Made by a program: the position numbers and the translations under genes. A stretch of 64,000 nt of DNA from Corythucha ciliata. Lineage: Eukaryota; Arthropoda; Insecta; Hemiptera; Tingidae. The stretch lies in NCBI GenBank assembly GCA_038030265.1, contig CM075937.1:25710198-25774197 (forward strand). Reading direction: 5' to 3'. Below the pieces are notes generated by a model that was given only the letters and a program-made list of their open reading frames with translations, searched no databases and was not told the origin of the DNA. Of this stretch, positions 23,200 through 32,611 are shown in pieces (position 1 is the stretch's first letter; the number at the start of each line of letters is the position of its first letter).

Positions 23200-24336
23200 A
23201 TGGAAGTTGATAGAATTATCCGAAGAGAAGACTATGATCATCTTCAATGCTATGATGGAAATCCAAGAGAATTATTATTTTTTATTTCGTCAGTAACCAA
23301 TATTTTAAATTCTGTGTGCGCTGAAAATGTCGCACAACGTGCCCAAAATCACGCAATTCTTTTAAGTAAGGTAAAGTCAAAACTTATTGGATCAGCACAG
23401 TCACTAATTCTCACCCGAGAAGTCAACTCAGTTGCCTCTCTAATCGATTTACTTAAGTCAAATTTTGCTGACTCCCGAACATTCGAATCTTTAAAATCCG
23501 AAATTCACCAGAGTAAACCATTTGCGAAAGAGACCCCAGCGGACTGTCTTAATCGCTTAGAAAGTATTAGGCATTTAATTTTTGCAAAGTTAGGAATAGA
23601 CGGAGTAGAAGGTGAAATTTTAAATGCTATTATGGAAACCACGGAAAAAGAGATCATTCCCCACATGTATTCCACTCTTCCCTGGCAGTTAACGAATCAT
23701 ATCATGACGTTTAATCCCCAAAATCTCATAGATTTAAGAAATGTCTTAAATACTAAATGCACTTTTATCATTGAACAATTAAATAGTAAGCAGCAATTTA
23801 GTTCTAACGATTACAAAAATAAAAATGGCCCTAGAATGAATAATGGTAGAAATAATACAAATTACAATCCCCAATTTAATACTAATTTTTCACGCCCACA
23901 ACAAAACTTTACCCCCCATGCTTTCCAACAACAACAAAGACCATTCTATAATCGTTTCCCACAAAATCAACAGGCACAACAGCAAAGAAACTTTTTACCT
24001 AGTGGTAGTGGACAAAACACAGTGTCCATGAGAACTTACAATAGTAACAATTTTAATAGACGAAATAACGCTCATGAGTTTAATTACGTAAATAATCCAC
24101 CGAATTATGAGCAATATAACCCCCAAAATTATCAATACGACCCTCATGATCGAAATCGTCATTGGGATCCGAATTACCAACGTGTCCAAACCTCTCAGAA
24201 TTTTCAATTTTACCAAAATCCCCAAAATCAACCTAATCAATCTCAAGAAGAAGAGACCAATGGATCGAACCAGCCTTTTCTCAATGGCAGTGGTCAAATG
24301 AACTGCGTAAGCCCGACAGAAATGTACCAAAATTAG
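23200..24336 (+). CDS. gag: Gag of errantivirus-like element
   Basis: Intact frame of 378 codons. The N-terminal 200 residues look like a gypsy-type capsid (helical; RNPRELLFFISSVTNIL-like and ESLKSEIHQSKPFAKETPAD segments). From about residue 205 the protein is rich in Asn, Gln, Pro and Arg (FQQQQRPFYNRFPQNQQAQQ and similar), typical of nucleic-acid-binding tails of errantiviral Gag, which lack a CCHC knuckle; none is seen. The start ATG follows an A run. Downstream, pol begins in the -1 frame relative to gag, so expression of pol would need a -1 frameshift near the gag stop (24334). Confidence 0.8.
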   Translation: MEVDRIIRREDYDHLQCYDGNPRELLFFISSVTNILNSVCAENVAQRAQNHAILLSKVKSKLIGSAQSLILTREVNSVASLIDLLKSNFADSRTFESLKSEIHQSKPFAKETPADCLNRLESIRHLIFAKLGIDGVEGEILNAIMETTEKEIIPHMYSTLPWQLTNHIMTFNPQNLIDLRNVLNTKCTFIIEQLNSKQQFSSNDYKNKNGPRMNNGRNNTNYNPQFNTNFSRPQQNFTPHAFQQQQRPFYNRFPQNQQAQQQRNFLPSGSGQNTVSMRTYNSNNFNRRNNAHEFNYVNNPPNYEQYNPQNYQYDPHDRNRHWDPNYQRVQTSQNFQFYQNPQNQPNQSQEEETNGSNQPFLNGSGQMNCVSPTEMYQN

Positions 24337-24399
24337 ATCTTAACTTCGTAGGTAAGTCCCTACCGTACGCCCAAGACAAATATAATCTAAAATGGCTAA

Positions 24400-27300
24400 T
24401 TGACAGTTTCAGCAAAAAATTATATCCACCCTAAGATAATTACTGCAAACATTCCCAAATTCAAAGAACATTTTATTGTTAGCACCCCGGCAGGTGAAAA
24501 GGAAGGCTACGAATATATATTAACAAACCTAAACCACTACTTCGATATCGATGCCTGGATTAAAATGTACATATTTCCCTTTTCCAATAAGTATGAGATA
24601 CTACTAGGGTATGAAACAATGAAAGATCTAAACATTAAGTTAAATTTTGAAACCCATACAATGATAGCTAATAATAAACAATTTCAATTAAAGTACACTA
24701 TGACTGACGAAAGTGATCAAAAAATTACATTAAGGAAAGGACTTAATATTATTGAACTACCTATAGTAAATAATAACAATTTAAGTGAAGGATTAATCAA
24801 TGAAATAAGTGGAAATGGATATACTATCAAAGAAGGAATTTACTCTTTTGACAACAATAAAGTTAGGTGCTTAGTCGAATCCCAAGAGCTCATGACCATT
24901 TGTCCCGAGCCTATGGAGGCCGATGATATAGATTATTTAACATCTAAGTTAGACGTAAGTGAAAATACTATTCTAGAAATTAAGAAAGAAATTCCTCAAT
25001 TAATACGAACCGATCATATGAATTCGGAAGAAAAAGAAACCATTATCAAATTACTTAAAGAGTTTCCAAATATCATTAAAAGAGAGAAAGACCTGCTTAG
25101 CTCTTCCAAAAACTTACTAAAACATACAATAAGGACAAAAGACGATATTCCAGTTTACACCCGAAATTACAGATATCCTCAAATTTTCCGAGACGATATC
25201 AAATTAGAAATCGACAAACTTCTTAAGAATAAAATCATCAGAGAATCTAATTCCCCTTACAACTCCCCAATATGGGTAGTGCCAAAGAAGCCTGACGCCT
25301 CAGGAAAGAGGAAAATTCGCGTAGTCTTAGACTATAGAAAAATTAACGACAAAACAATTGACGATAAATTCCCTCTACCGGTGATTGAAGATTTACTTGG
25401 AAAAATAGGTCGAGCTACTTATTTTAGCACAATTGATCTGGCCTCTGGCTTCCATCAAATCGAGATGGACCCGGATTCAATCCCTAAGACTGCCTTCAGC
25501 ACTGAGGACGGCCATTTTGAGTTCCTCAGGATGCCCTTTGGTCTGAAAAATGCCCCACCTACGTTTCAGAGGGCAATGAACCTGATATTTTCACGTATTC
25601 CAAATGTGTTGGTTTACATGGACGATATAATCGTTTATTCGGACAACTTAGAGGAACACAAAAAACACCTAAAGAAAGTTTTCGAACTACTTCAAAACCA
25701 CAACCTTAAGATACAGCTTGATAAAACCGAATTCTTCAAAAAAGAACTCGCCTACCTCGGCCATATTGTGTCTGAGAAAGGTATTCAACCAAACCCCGCC
25801 AAACTAGAAGCTATTGCAAACTTTCCAAATACAAGGAATCAAAAACAAATAAAACAATTCCTTGGATTAACTGGCTACTACAGAAAAATGATTAGAAACT
25901 ATGCAAAAATTGCCAAACCTTTAACCTCGTTACTACGAAATGACTCCACTATTGATGCTTCAAACCCCGAATTTCTTAATGCAATTAATACTCTAAAATC
26001 TTTACTCCAAAACAATCCTATTTTGCAGCCACCAGATTTTAATAAACCCTTTTTATTGACTACAGACGCTTCTAATTATGCTATAGGAGCAGTCTTATCC
26101 CAAAATGTTAACGGAAAAGATCTATCAATCTCTTATGCGTCCCGAACCCTGAATTCGAGTGAAGAAAGATTAAGTACAATAGAAAAAGAACTTTTAGCAA
26201 TTGTATGGGCATGCAAATACTTTAGACCTTATATTTACGGAAGACGCTTTACCATCCAAACAGATCATAAACCTTTACAGTATCTTCATAACATGAAAGA
26301 ACCCAGCGCTAAGATGCTGCGGTGGAAATGCCAACTGGCAGACTATGATTTTGATATAAAGTACGTCCTAGGAAAAACGAATTACGTAGCAGACGCATTA
26401 TCTAGAAATCCCGTTCAAAATTTAAATGCAATCGAAAATGACGAAATAAACCCAGATGAAGTTTTAAATCAATTTTTAAATGAGACCCAAAATAGTGTAA
26501 ATTTTCCAAATTCAGTTGAATCCTTAATCTCACATCCAAATGATGAAAACCAACCTAATGAAATTAAAGACGATGATAGTTTAGCTACCATCCATTCACA
26601 GTTAAGCTCCTCAGGAAATATAGTTCTTGTTGATGACCCGTTAAAATGTGTAAATGTAGAAAAATCCCAAATCGTAATTCAAAGAGGAAAACCCATGCTC
26701 AATAATAACGTCGGTCTATTTCATTCCACAAAAAGAAGATTAGTATGGAATACCGCTTGGCCTTATCATTCTGACTTGGAAAAATACTGTTTAGAATTTT
26801 TGGAACCAAATAAAACGTATGGAGTTTATTGCTCTGATAAGAATTTAAAATTAGAGGACGAAGTCCTAGATCAAGTATTCCTCAAGTTTCAAAATATTGT
26901 TGAAGAAAAATTTCCCACCGTTAGAATAAAAAGATACAAAAAACTTAATATAGACGTTGAAGAAAAGGACGATAGATTAGATTTAATTACAGATCAACAC
27001 ATAGGCAAAACTAGCCATAGAGGAATTAATGACGTATATAACAACTTCAGAAAGAAATACTATTGGCCTGGCATGCTAACAGACATAACAAAATTTGTGA
27101 ATAATTATGACATATGTAAAAAGGTAAAATATGATCGAAATCCCCCTAAACCTGAATTCAAAATAACTCCAACTCCTAACAAACCTTTTGAAAAAATGCT
27201 AATTGATATTCTCTTTTATAATAATGCCGCTCTATTGACACTTATTGATTGCTTTTCGAAAAAATTATTTGCTTATAAAATTAACAGTAAAAATGCAGTA

Positions 27301-27465
27301 GAAATAGTAAACAAACTTAAAGAATACCTCAGTTTATTCCCAGCCCCCTTAGAAATCCAAGCAGATAATGGAGGAGAATTTGCCAATGAACTCTCAAAAA
27401 TTTCTCGAAACTCGAATCGTGTTGGGCTATGCCCTTCCATCGTCGTCCGGATAATATCAGTTTAA
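24400..27465 (+). pseudogene. pol: Pol (protease-RT-RNase H-integrase), interrupted
   Basis: Open from 24400, truncated by an insertion. Protease: ILLGYETMKDL near residue 70 (the second protease motif). The active-site region upstream (about 24397-24413) reads LIDSFS in another frame, so a 1-nt indel in the A run at 24413-24418 and loss of the usual Gly are likely. RT: LDYRKIND, FSTIDLASGFHQI, MPFGLKNAP, and YMDD at residues 406-409. RNase H: TTDAS, Asp at residue 556. Integrase: HIGKTSHRGI, and NNYDICKK where the first Cys of the HHCC finger appears replaced by Tyr; second catalytic Asp in ADNGGEF (residue 989). The frame is lost at 27404; the rest of the integrase is at 27841-28494. Confidence 0.85.
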
Positions 27466-27840
27466 TTAATTTACTAATTAAAATGCCGGCGACAGATTTA
27501 TTCATTATATCAATCTAACAACATCTAGATAAGATTAAATTCGGCGTGGTTTACCGATCAGGAGAAGCGCCTAGAGTTTCGAGAAACAATGGACCTAGGT
27601 GGGGTTCGGCTTAGCTTATCCCTCGGAGTACGACTCCCATAGGCGCCTCCGTGGCGCAAATGGCAGCGTGCTGGACTGGTAATCCAGAGGTTGCGGGTTC
27701 GAATCCCGCCGGAGAGCCATTTTTTCTCGAAACTCGAATCGTGTTGGGCTATGCCCTTCCATCGTCGTCCGGATAATATCAGTTTAATTAATTTACTAAT
27801 TAAAATGCCGGCGACAGATTTATTCATTATATCAATCTAA
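27404..27840. mobile_element. 437-bp insert with 117-bp terminal repeats and a tRNA-like core
   Basis: Terminal direct repeats of 117 bp (27402-27518, 27724-27840) are identical by eye. Between them lie about 205 bp with a tRNA-like sequence (27645-27717). The insert is flanked by copies of pol, 27325-27403 and 27841-27920, identical except for one missing A. It could be a tandem partial dimer of a tRNA-derived SINE, a very small terminal-repeat element, or a misjoined assembly. Confidence 0.6.
27645..27717 (+). tRNA. tRNA-like sequence, formal anticodon GGT (Thr)
   Basis: It folds well in the core: D stem GCGC/GCGT, anticodon stem CTGGA/TCCAG with loop CTGGTAA (U33 present, anticodon GGT), T arm GCGGG-TTCGAAT-CCCGC. 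A and B boxes are good and a T7 terminator follows at 27720. The outer two acceptor pairs mismatch. GGT is not a usual eukaryotic Thr anticodon. With its position inside a mobile insert, I read it as a SINE head rather than a working tRNA. Confidence 0.5.
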
Positions 27841-28494
27841 TACCTCAGTTTATTCCCAGCCCCCTTAGAAATCCAAGCAGATAATGGAGGAGAATTTGCC
27901 AATGAAACTCTCAAAAATTTCCTTCAATATAATAATATAAATCTTCACCTTACAACTCCTAACTATCATAATTCTAATGGATTAATTAATAGGGCTCATT
28001 CAACTCTTGTAGAAATCATGAATATTATAAAAACACAAGACACTGACATATCACTTATCAATCTTATACGGCTAGCACTCATTGCATACAATAATACTCC
28101 TAACACCAATTTGAAACTAACACCAAATGAAATCACTTTCGGAATAACACAGCCTACAGAAATCAAAAATGACTTCATTCTTGAACAAAAAACCAACGAA
28201 TATCACAGAGAAACAACCCTTATTCATCAAGCCATAAAATACTTAATTGAAAAAGAGAAAGAAAACAGAACCGAAACCCTTAATCAAAATCGTGAAAAAG
28301 TAAATATACCAGACGGCAATATCTTTCTCAAAACCTACGTTCGTAATAAAGCTAAAGATAAATATAAGAAAGTACAATATGATAAAGGTGCAAATACTGT
28401 TAACTTAGGAAGAAAAAATGTTAAAATACACCCCAGTCAAATCAAAAGACCTAGAAGATTTGAAGACCACTCAAATCAAGAAAATTGTAGATAG
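27841..28494 (+). pseudogene. integrase C-terminal part of Pol
   Basis: It continues the integrase after the insert, beginning with an 80-bp copy of the sequence before the insert. Seen: the ADNGGEF motif again, NLHLTTPNYHNSNG-like block, then the catalytic Glu in HSTLVEIMNI, about 35 residues after the Asp. The C-terminal segment is basic. The open frame ends at 28494 (TAG). It cannot be made as part of Pol from this copy because the insert separates it. Confidence 0.75.
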
Positions 28495-28531
28495 TAATAT
28501 TAGTAGCGTAATTGAAAATAACTAGCATTTT

Positions 28532-29542
28532 ATGATAATATATGTAACAATTGCCTTACTAACACTTAGGATTAATGATATCGACTCCTCACTTGATTTT
28601 TGCAAGCGTAATATTATTCATGAAAGTATAATCTCAAAAAAGGAATTAGCACGCATCTCAGATGACAACCCTAGAAATAAAATCATATCTAAATCGCCCG
28701 AAATTCTCTGGCAAACCGGTAAAGTTCATTGTTCATTGACTCCCACTCATTTGTACTACTTTGTCCAATTACCCCTAGACGTCCCGTTGACGGAAACTTA
28801 TTTTCTTCTTTCTTACCCGATAGCCGAATCAGAATCAAATGTAAAAATTACGGTAGTTCATCCCCCTTTAGTGCTTAAGCAAGACCAATTACTTACAGGA
28901 AGCTGTGACTTAATCTTAGATTATTTTTACAGTACCAATGTGACACAAGTTCATAACCCTTGTATAGATAGCCTAGAGAAGAACAATAATAATAATGCAT
29001 GTGTATCTTATGTTACACCTCGTCCTAAACCTTTTGTGAAATTTGTACCAATAATTAACCAATACCTTGTTTATGATACCCCATTATTATATGCTCACAG
29101 TAATCTCTCCAATTTTACAATGAATGTCAAGAAAACTGCTCTCCTACAATTTAGTGCCACCGAAACGTTAATCAATGCTGAAACAATTTATAAATATTAT
29201 GAAACTTTCCCAATCACTCTTGAAAACTTCCCAGTGCATTCTACATTTTTAAATCTCAGTTTTGGTGAAGTTCATAAATTAAACGTATTCATGACACCTC
29301 TTGAAGAACTAGAAGAAAATTACTCTACTTTTGACCATGTGCCAATCTTATACACCTTTTGTATTCTGTCCCTTTGTATTATATCGCTTTTGCTAATTCT
29401 TAAATTCCAACCCTTCAATTTCAATTGTCTAAAAAGAAAAGTAAATGAACCCATTGAAGTAAACGAAACATTTGAAGTAAATTCGCCTGAAACTAATCAT
29501 GCTCAATCACACCCAAAATTTTGTGTACCCAGTATATTTTGA
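28532..29542 (+). CDS. envelope-like third ORF of LTR element
   Basis: An uninterrupted frame of 336 codons in the position of an errantiviral env. The N-terminus is hydrophobic (MIIYVTIALLTL, possible signal peptide). Five N-glycosylation sequons are visible (NVTQ, NLSN, NFTM, NLSF, NYST). A transmembrane segment lies at about residues 271-291, followed by a short cytoplasmic tail with a Cys and acidic repeats. I see no clear furin site and the length is below that of typical gypsy envelope proteins, so the fusion-protein family is not established. It is described from topology and position, not sequence identity. Confidence 0.65.
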   Translation: MIIYVTIALLTLRINDIDSSLDFCKRNIIHESIISKKELARISDDNPRNKIISKSPEILWQTGKVHCSLTPTHLYYFVQLPLDVPLTETYFLLSYPIAESESNVKITVVHPPLVLKQDQLLTGSCDLILDYFYSTNVTQVHNPCIDSLEKNNNNNACVSYVTPRPKPFVKFVPIINQYLVYDTPLLYAHSNLSNFTMNVKKTALLQFSATETLINAETIYKYYETFPITLENFPVHSTFLNLSFGEVHKLNVFMTPLEELEENYSTFDHVPILYTFCILSLCIISLLLILKFQPFNFNCLKRKVNEPIEVNETFEVNSPETNHAQSHPKFCVPSIF

Positions 29543-29562
29543 CGTGTGGAACTGCCAAACTT

Positions 29563-29573
29563 AAGGAGGGAGG
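29563..29573 (+). other. polypurine tract
   Basis: AAGGAGGGAGG ends one base before the 3' LTR, the expected primer for plus-strand DNA synthesis. Confidence 0.8.
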
Positions 29574-29773
29574 AGTTATAGAGCAATAATCCCGTATTTC
29601 TATGGAACCCTAGATCCCTGCGAAATGCATACTCTTTAATTTCGTACTAGAATAAATAGTCTAGGAAAATAGAAAGACAGTCAGTCGATTGGTGTAACGC
29701 GTAGAGATAACTTGTGCGGAAAAATAAAATAAAGTTTTTTAAAAACCATTTTTGTCGTTCGGACCATTTAACT
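29574..29773 (+). repeat. 3' LTR
   Basis: 200 bp, AGTTATAGAGC to CATTTAACT, followed by the target duplication TGCG. It differs from the 5' LTR at four sites. Confidence 0.9.
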
Positions 29774-29792
29774 TGCGTACCAGGCCTTCATA

Positions 29793-30036
29793 GGCTTAAA
29801 GCTATATCTCCACTTATGCGCTTTCGTCTGTCTCTTTCAATTCAACACGTCTTTTCAACTTTCGATCTAACTTTCAACAACGCATGCCTCAAAGCAATGC
29901 GCAATGTCTGATATCCTTCTAGCTTCTTGCGCCATGCAATCACGCAAGCCCCACGACCACGTTCAACACACCGTGCGCTGTGAACCGCGCCTCGGACGCA
30001 CGCATAAAGGCACAAGTGGAGACATATCTTAAATTC
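29793..30036. mobile_element. MITE in the Harbinger 5' flank
   Basis: The left block TAAAGCTATATCTCCACTTA is answered by TAAGTGGAGA-like CAAGTGGAGACATATCTTAA at 30015-30034, and ATGCGCTTTCGTC by GACGCACGCATAAAG. The arms are imperfect. No coding capacity. It lies upstream of the transposase start. Confidence 0.55.
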
Positions 30037-30359
30037 TTAACGGAGAGCAGAGTGAAAAATTCGTGGTTCGATTGAAAGTGGGAATTTAGGCGCATGCATA
30101 AAAAGAAGTATTTTACTCACTTGATCTTGATTTACAATGTGTATCGGTTAGCAAAAACTAAAACAACTTCGCACAAATAAATCCAACACAAATGAAGGAA
30201 AGGGAGTTAATAACCTTCCGGCTTTGATAACGGGGAGGTTAATCCTCACAAATCACCGTTGCAAAACTCCAGTAAGCACTTAATTCTACACTTCAGCGCT
30301 TAAACACGAGCCCCGAGTTTTGCAACGCAATCATTGTATCATGTGTGTAGGTAACACTC

Positions 30360-31226
30360 TTACATAACCCTCTGGCTATGGCTTTCGGGCTAATGCCACA
30401 AAAAAAAAATCATGATCGACACTTCTTATGCAAATAGCAATTTGTTCTTCTACGGCAATGTCAGACGTCTCATCCAACATGACTGAGAAATATTTATGTT
30501 GTCTTATTTCGATCAAGATTTTGTTCAATACAGTTGTTGCAAAAATATCTACCATCTCATTTGATGCATCATGGGATATCCACTTGTATTTAGACCTATT
30601 TAGCCAACTTTTCAGCAGCGGAGCATCTTCACATCTCAAATTTAATAAATTGGTCAAATTAGATGAGTCGTCCGAATGCCCTCGAATAGCGAGGCCCTGT
30701 TTCGCTAGGTATAAAATGGAAGACATAATTTTAATAAGACAAATCCTGGCCTCCTCCATCGTTTTTTGTGTGAATCAGAAACTTGGGTCTTGACATTTAC
30801 ACCCTTACCAATTACTGAGTCCTTCAAATGGCACGAACGATGTAGCTCTGACTTTTCGTGAGTTTTAAATTTCTCTACCCCTTTTTTCCAATTGTTGATG
30901 CCATGACCACAAAGGCTTCGTCCCCTTTTACTGACCTCACGAGATTTTCTTTTTCTTTCGCGTACTTTTTGCACAACGTGCAGAACGCCTTATCTTGGAC
31001 ATTGTTGTACTCCAGCCAAGTGAACTGGGCGACCCGTTGAGTTGAGACATTTGCGGCTTGAGGTTGAGGCTCCTTTTTGTTTGCGGCTCGCAGCGGTACT
31101 GAGATCTTCTGAAGGTTGCGAGCATGGATCTTGATTGTTGTTTGCCAAATTCTCAGTTATCACCGGACCCTGGCTGACTTCAGTCGAAATGTCAAGTTTT
31201 GGCTTTTTGACGACGTAATTCCACAT
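30360..31226 (-). pseudogene. hAT transposase, N-terminal part (broken)
   Basis: Minus strand, starting MWNYVVKKPKLDIST at 31226. A BED/TTF-type finger region follows: TWLEYNNVQDKAFCTLCKKY near 30965-31025 and INNWKKGVEKFKTHEKSELH, then the DUF4371-type block CLIKIMSSILYLAKQGLAIR, and FSVMLDETSDIAVEEQIAIC, the first catalytic Asp region of hAT enzymes. The frames change at least twice and a stop occurs at 30376, just before the Harbinger insertion. The reading order continues at 16683 on the other side of that element. Together the two parts cover finger, catalytic and dimerisation domains, so a full-length hAT gene was present before insertion. Confidence 0.75.
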
Positions 31227-32543
31227 CGTCTTTCTGTCATTGTTAATAGTTATTTGATTTAGGAAATAAATTGTAGTTTAAATCATCCGTCTGACACAGC
31301 GGATATAACTTACTTGAAAACTTGTTAGGCGTATTACATGCACGGGTTTCAGAATAACGATGACAAAGAACTTTCACCTAACTGCAGGAGTGAGGTTGAG
31401 CACCACTGAGGAAATAGTGATTTTAACGCCTGAGAAAAAATGTCATCAAGTATAAAATCACCCAAAACTATTTTCGATGAACGCCCAAAGAATTAATTTT
31501 TCAAGAGCAGAATTTTGAGTTCGTCAATCACGATCAGGAGAGAATAACACACCTTTTTAATTTCATAACTGTCGTGTCGAAGAAAACCCGAAACCTCATC
31601 CGGCTCTGATAAAATGACACTTCTTATGCGAATTTTACTTGCCGGACGTCCCGGACGGGGCCCGTCCCGTTCACGGCACTGATGTGTGTGGATAGACCTT
31701 GAGCGCCTGAGCCCCGACTTGCCTTCTCAGAACAACAAACAAAATAGACCTAGCCTCACGTTGGTATTGGGCTTTGACTGAGCCAATAAACAATAATATA
31801 ATGTCGAATAAACAAAATTATGTCGAGTTATTAAATTTACTAACAGATTACGACCGGCCGTTGGAAGACCTATGTGCAGACGTAGACACTGGCTATGAAT
31901 TTGCATGCGTAGTGTTTGCTAATTGGCATCCTACCTTGCCTCTTTTGATTTCCACAATTCATCGGCGGCGGGGGTATCGTGCGGTACCCCGAGAGTTCAG
32001 AGGCCACGCTACGCTACTGTGTGGAGGTTATTTCTGTTATCAATGAAATTTATTATCGAAAAAAAATATTGTTTAACGGTAACAGTGTCTTCGCGTGTGA
32101 TTTTCATGATGAAATTCGTTCGAAAAATACGTTTTAAATAAGCAAATCAGGATCAAAACAGCAAACAGCCTTCACCTGCTAGCCCGCACGAGAAGTTCGC
32201 GGCTTCGACCACCGCCCCAATGTGAAGGGCTCAAGCCTACACAGCCCAAAGCTAGAACTTGCCGCCCACAGCTCAGCTTTACCAAAGGCCGCATGTGAAA
32301 GCGGCTTGAATTTTAGTGAATAGGGTCTCTACTGAGTTTCAAAAATAAAAATAAAACGGCCGCCCGCGTTTCCCGCTCAACCTCGTCCGCCTTGTCATGA
32401 TGGGTTTTTCGCGCGTGGACCAGTTAACGTTCTGAGTGACGTGCCCTTTAGTAATACATATTATGTAATTATAAGCTGTATGTATCACATTTCTTATTAA
32501 TCCTTTTTTGGTTTTTATTTTTATTTTTTACGTTTTGTTTCAG
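31227..32543. other. unassigned intronic sequence
   Basis: No supportable gene. Probably includes the 5' flank of the hAT element. GC-richer blocks at 31640-31740 and 32165-32300 are not resolved. Confidence 0.4.
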
Positions 32544-32611
32544 GTTAAGATACCATCTAATAGATGACGCTGGAACCTACCATTTAAAAACAACACGTCA
32601 AGTTTCAGAAG
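32544..32611 (+). CDS. exon of CUB/C-type-lectin gene (68 nt)
   Basis: The acceptor TTTTGTTTCAG ends at 32543 and the donor GTAAAA begins at 32612. The first base completes a Thr codon from the previous exon. It encodes LRYHLIDDAGTYHLKTTRQV and SE, then leaves one base (G) that the next exon completes to Val. There are no stops in this frame. The exon is short, and its reality rests on the match of phase at both ends and on the orientation. Confidence 0.6.

Larger units (their letters stand above)
22295..29773 (+). mobile_element. errantivirus-like gypsy LTR element, 7.5 kb
   Basis: Full-length element: 200-bp LTRs (22295-22494, 29574-29773) that start AGTT and end AACT, flanked by the 4-bp duplication TGCG (22291-22294, 29774-29777). 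A primer-binding site follows the 5' LTR and a purine tract precedes the 3' LTR. Gag, pol and a third envelope-like ORF lie in that order. AGTTA-type ends and three ORFs fit the gypsy/errantivirus group. The LTRs differ at 4 sites, about 2%, so the insertion is fairly young. Pol is broken by a 437-bp insert and a probable indel in the protease, so this copy is not autonomous. It sits inside the Harbinger element. Confidence 0.9.
16719..30335. mobile_element. PIF/Harbinger transposon split by later insertions
   Basis: The ends are inverted. The left reads AATGGCCGCGTTGCAAAACT (16719) and the right, on the other strand, AATGATTGCGTTGCAAAACT (30335). A flanking GTAT occurs at 16715-16718 and 30336-30339. 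Both genes of the superfamily are present and convergent: a Myb/SANT-like gene (plus) and the DDE transposase (minus). Without the LTR element it would be about 6.1 kb. It lies inside a hAT gene. A 4-bp flanking repeat is longer than the 3-bp TWA usually seen for Harbinger, so the exact end may be off by one base. Confidence 0.75.
4127..32543 (+). other. 28.4-kb intron filled with mobile elements
   Basis: The intron has a GTAAGA donor at 4127 and a TTTGTTTCAG acceptor ending at 32543. It contains the 2.3-kb foldback, LTR-element fragments, the split hAT gene, the Harbinger element with its own inserts, and many MITEs. The next introns of the same gene are 2.7 kb and 77 bp, so this one has been greatly inflated by insertions. 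Confidence 0.6.

Noticed and set aside
27558..27827. Minus-strand 89-codon frame over the tRNA-like region
   Set aside because: It reads the reverse complement of the tRNA-like sequence and terminal repeat; no domain.
22295..29773. A recently active, fully functional retroviral copy
   Set aside because: Although the LTRs are 98% alike, pol is interrupted by an insert and the protease region appears frameshifted.
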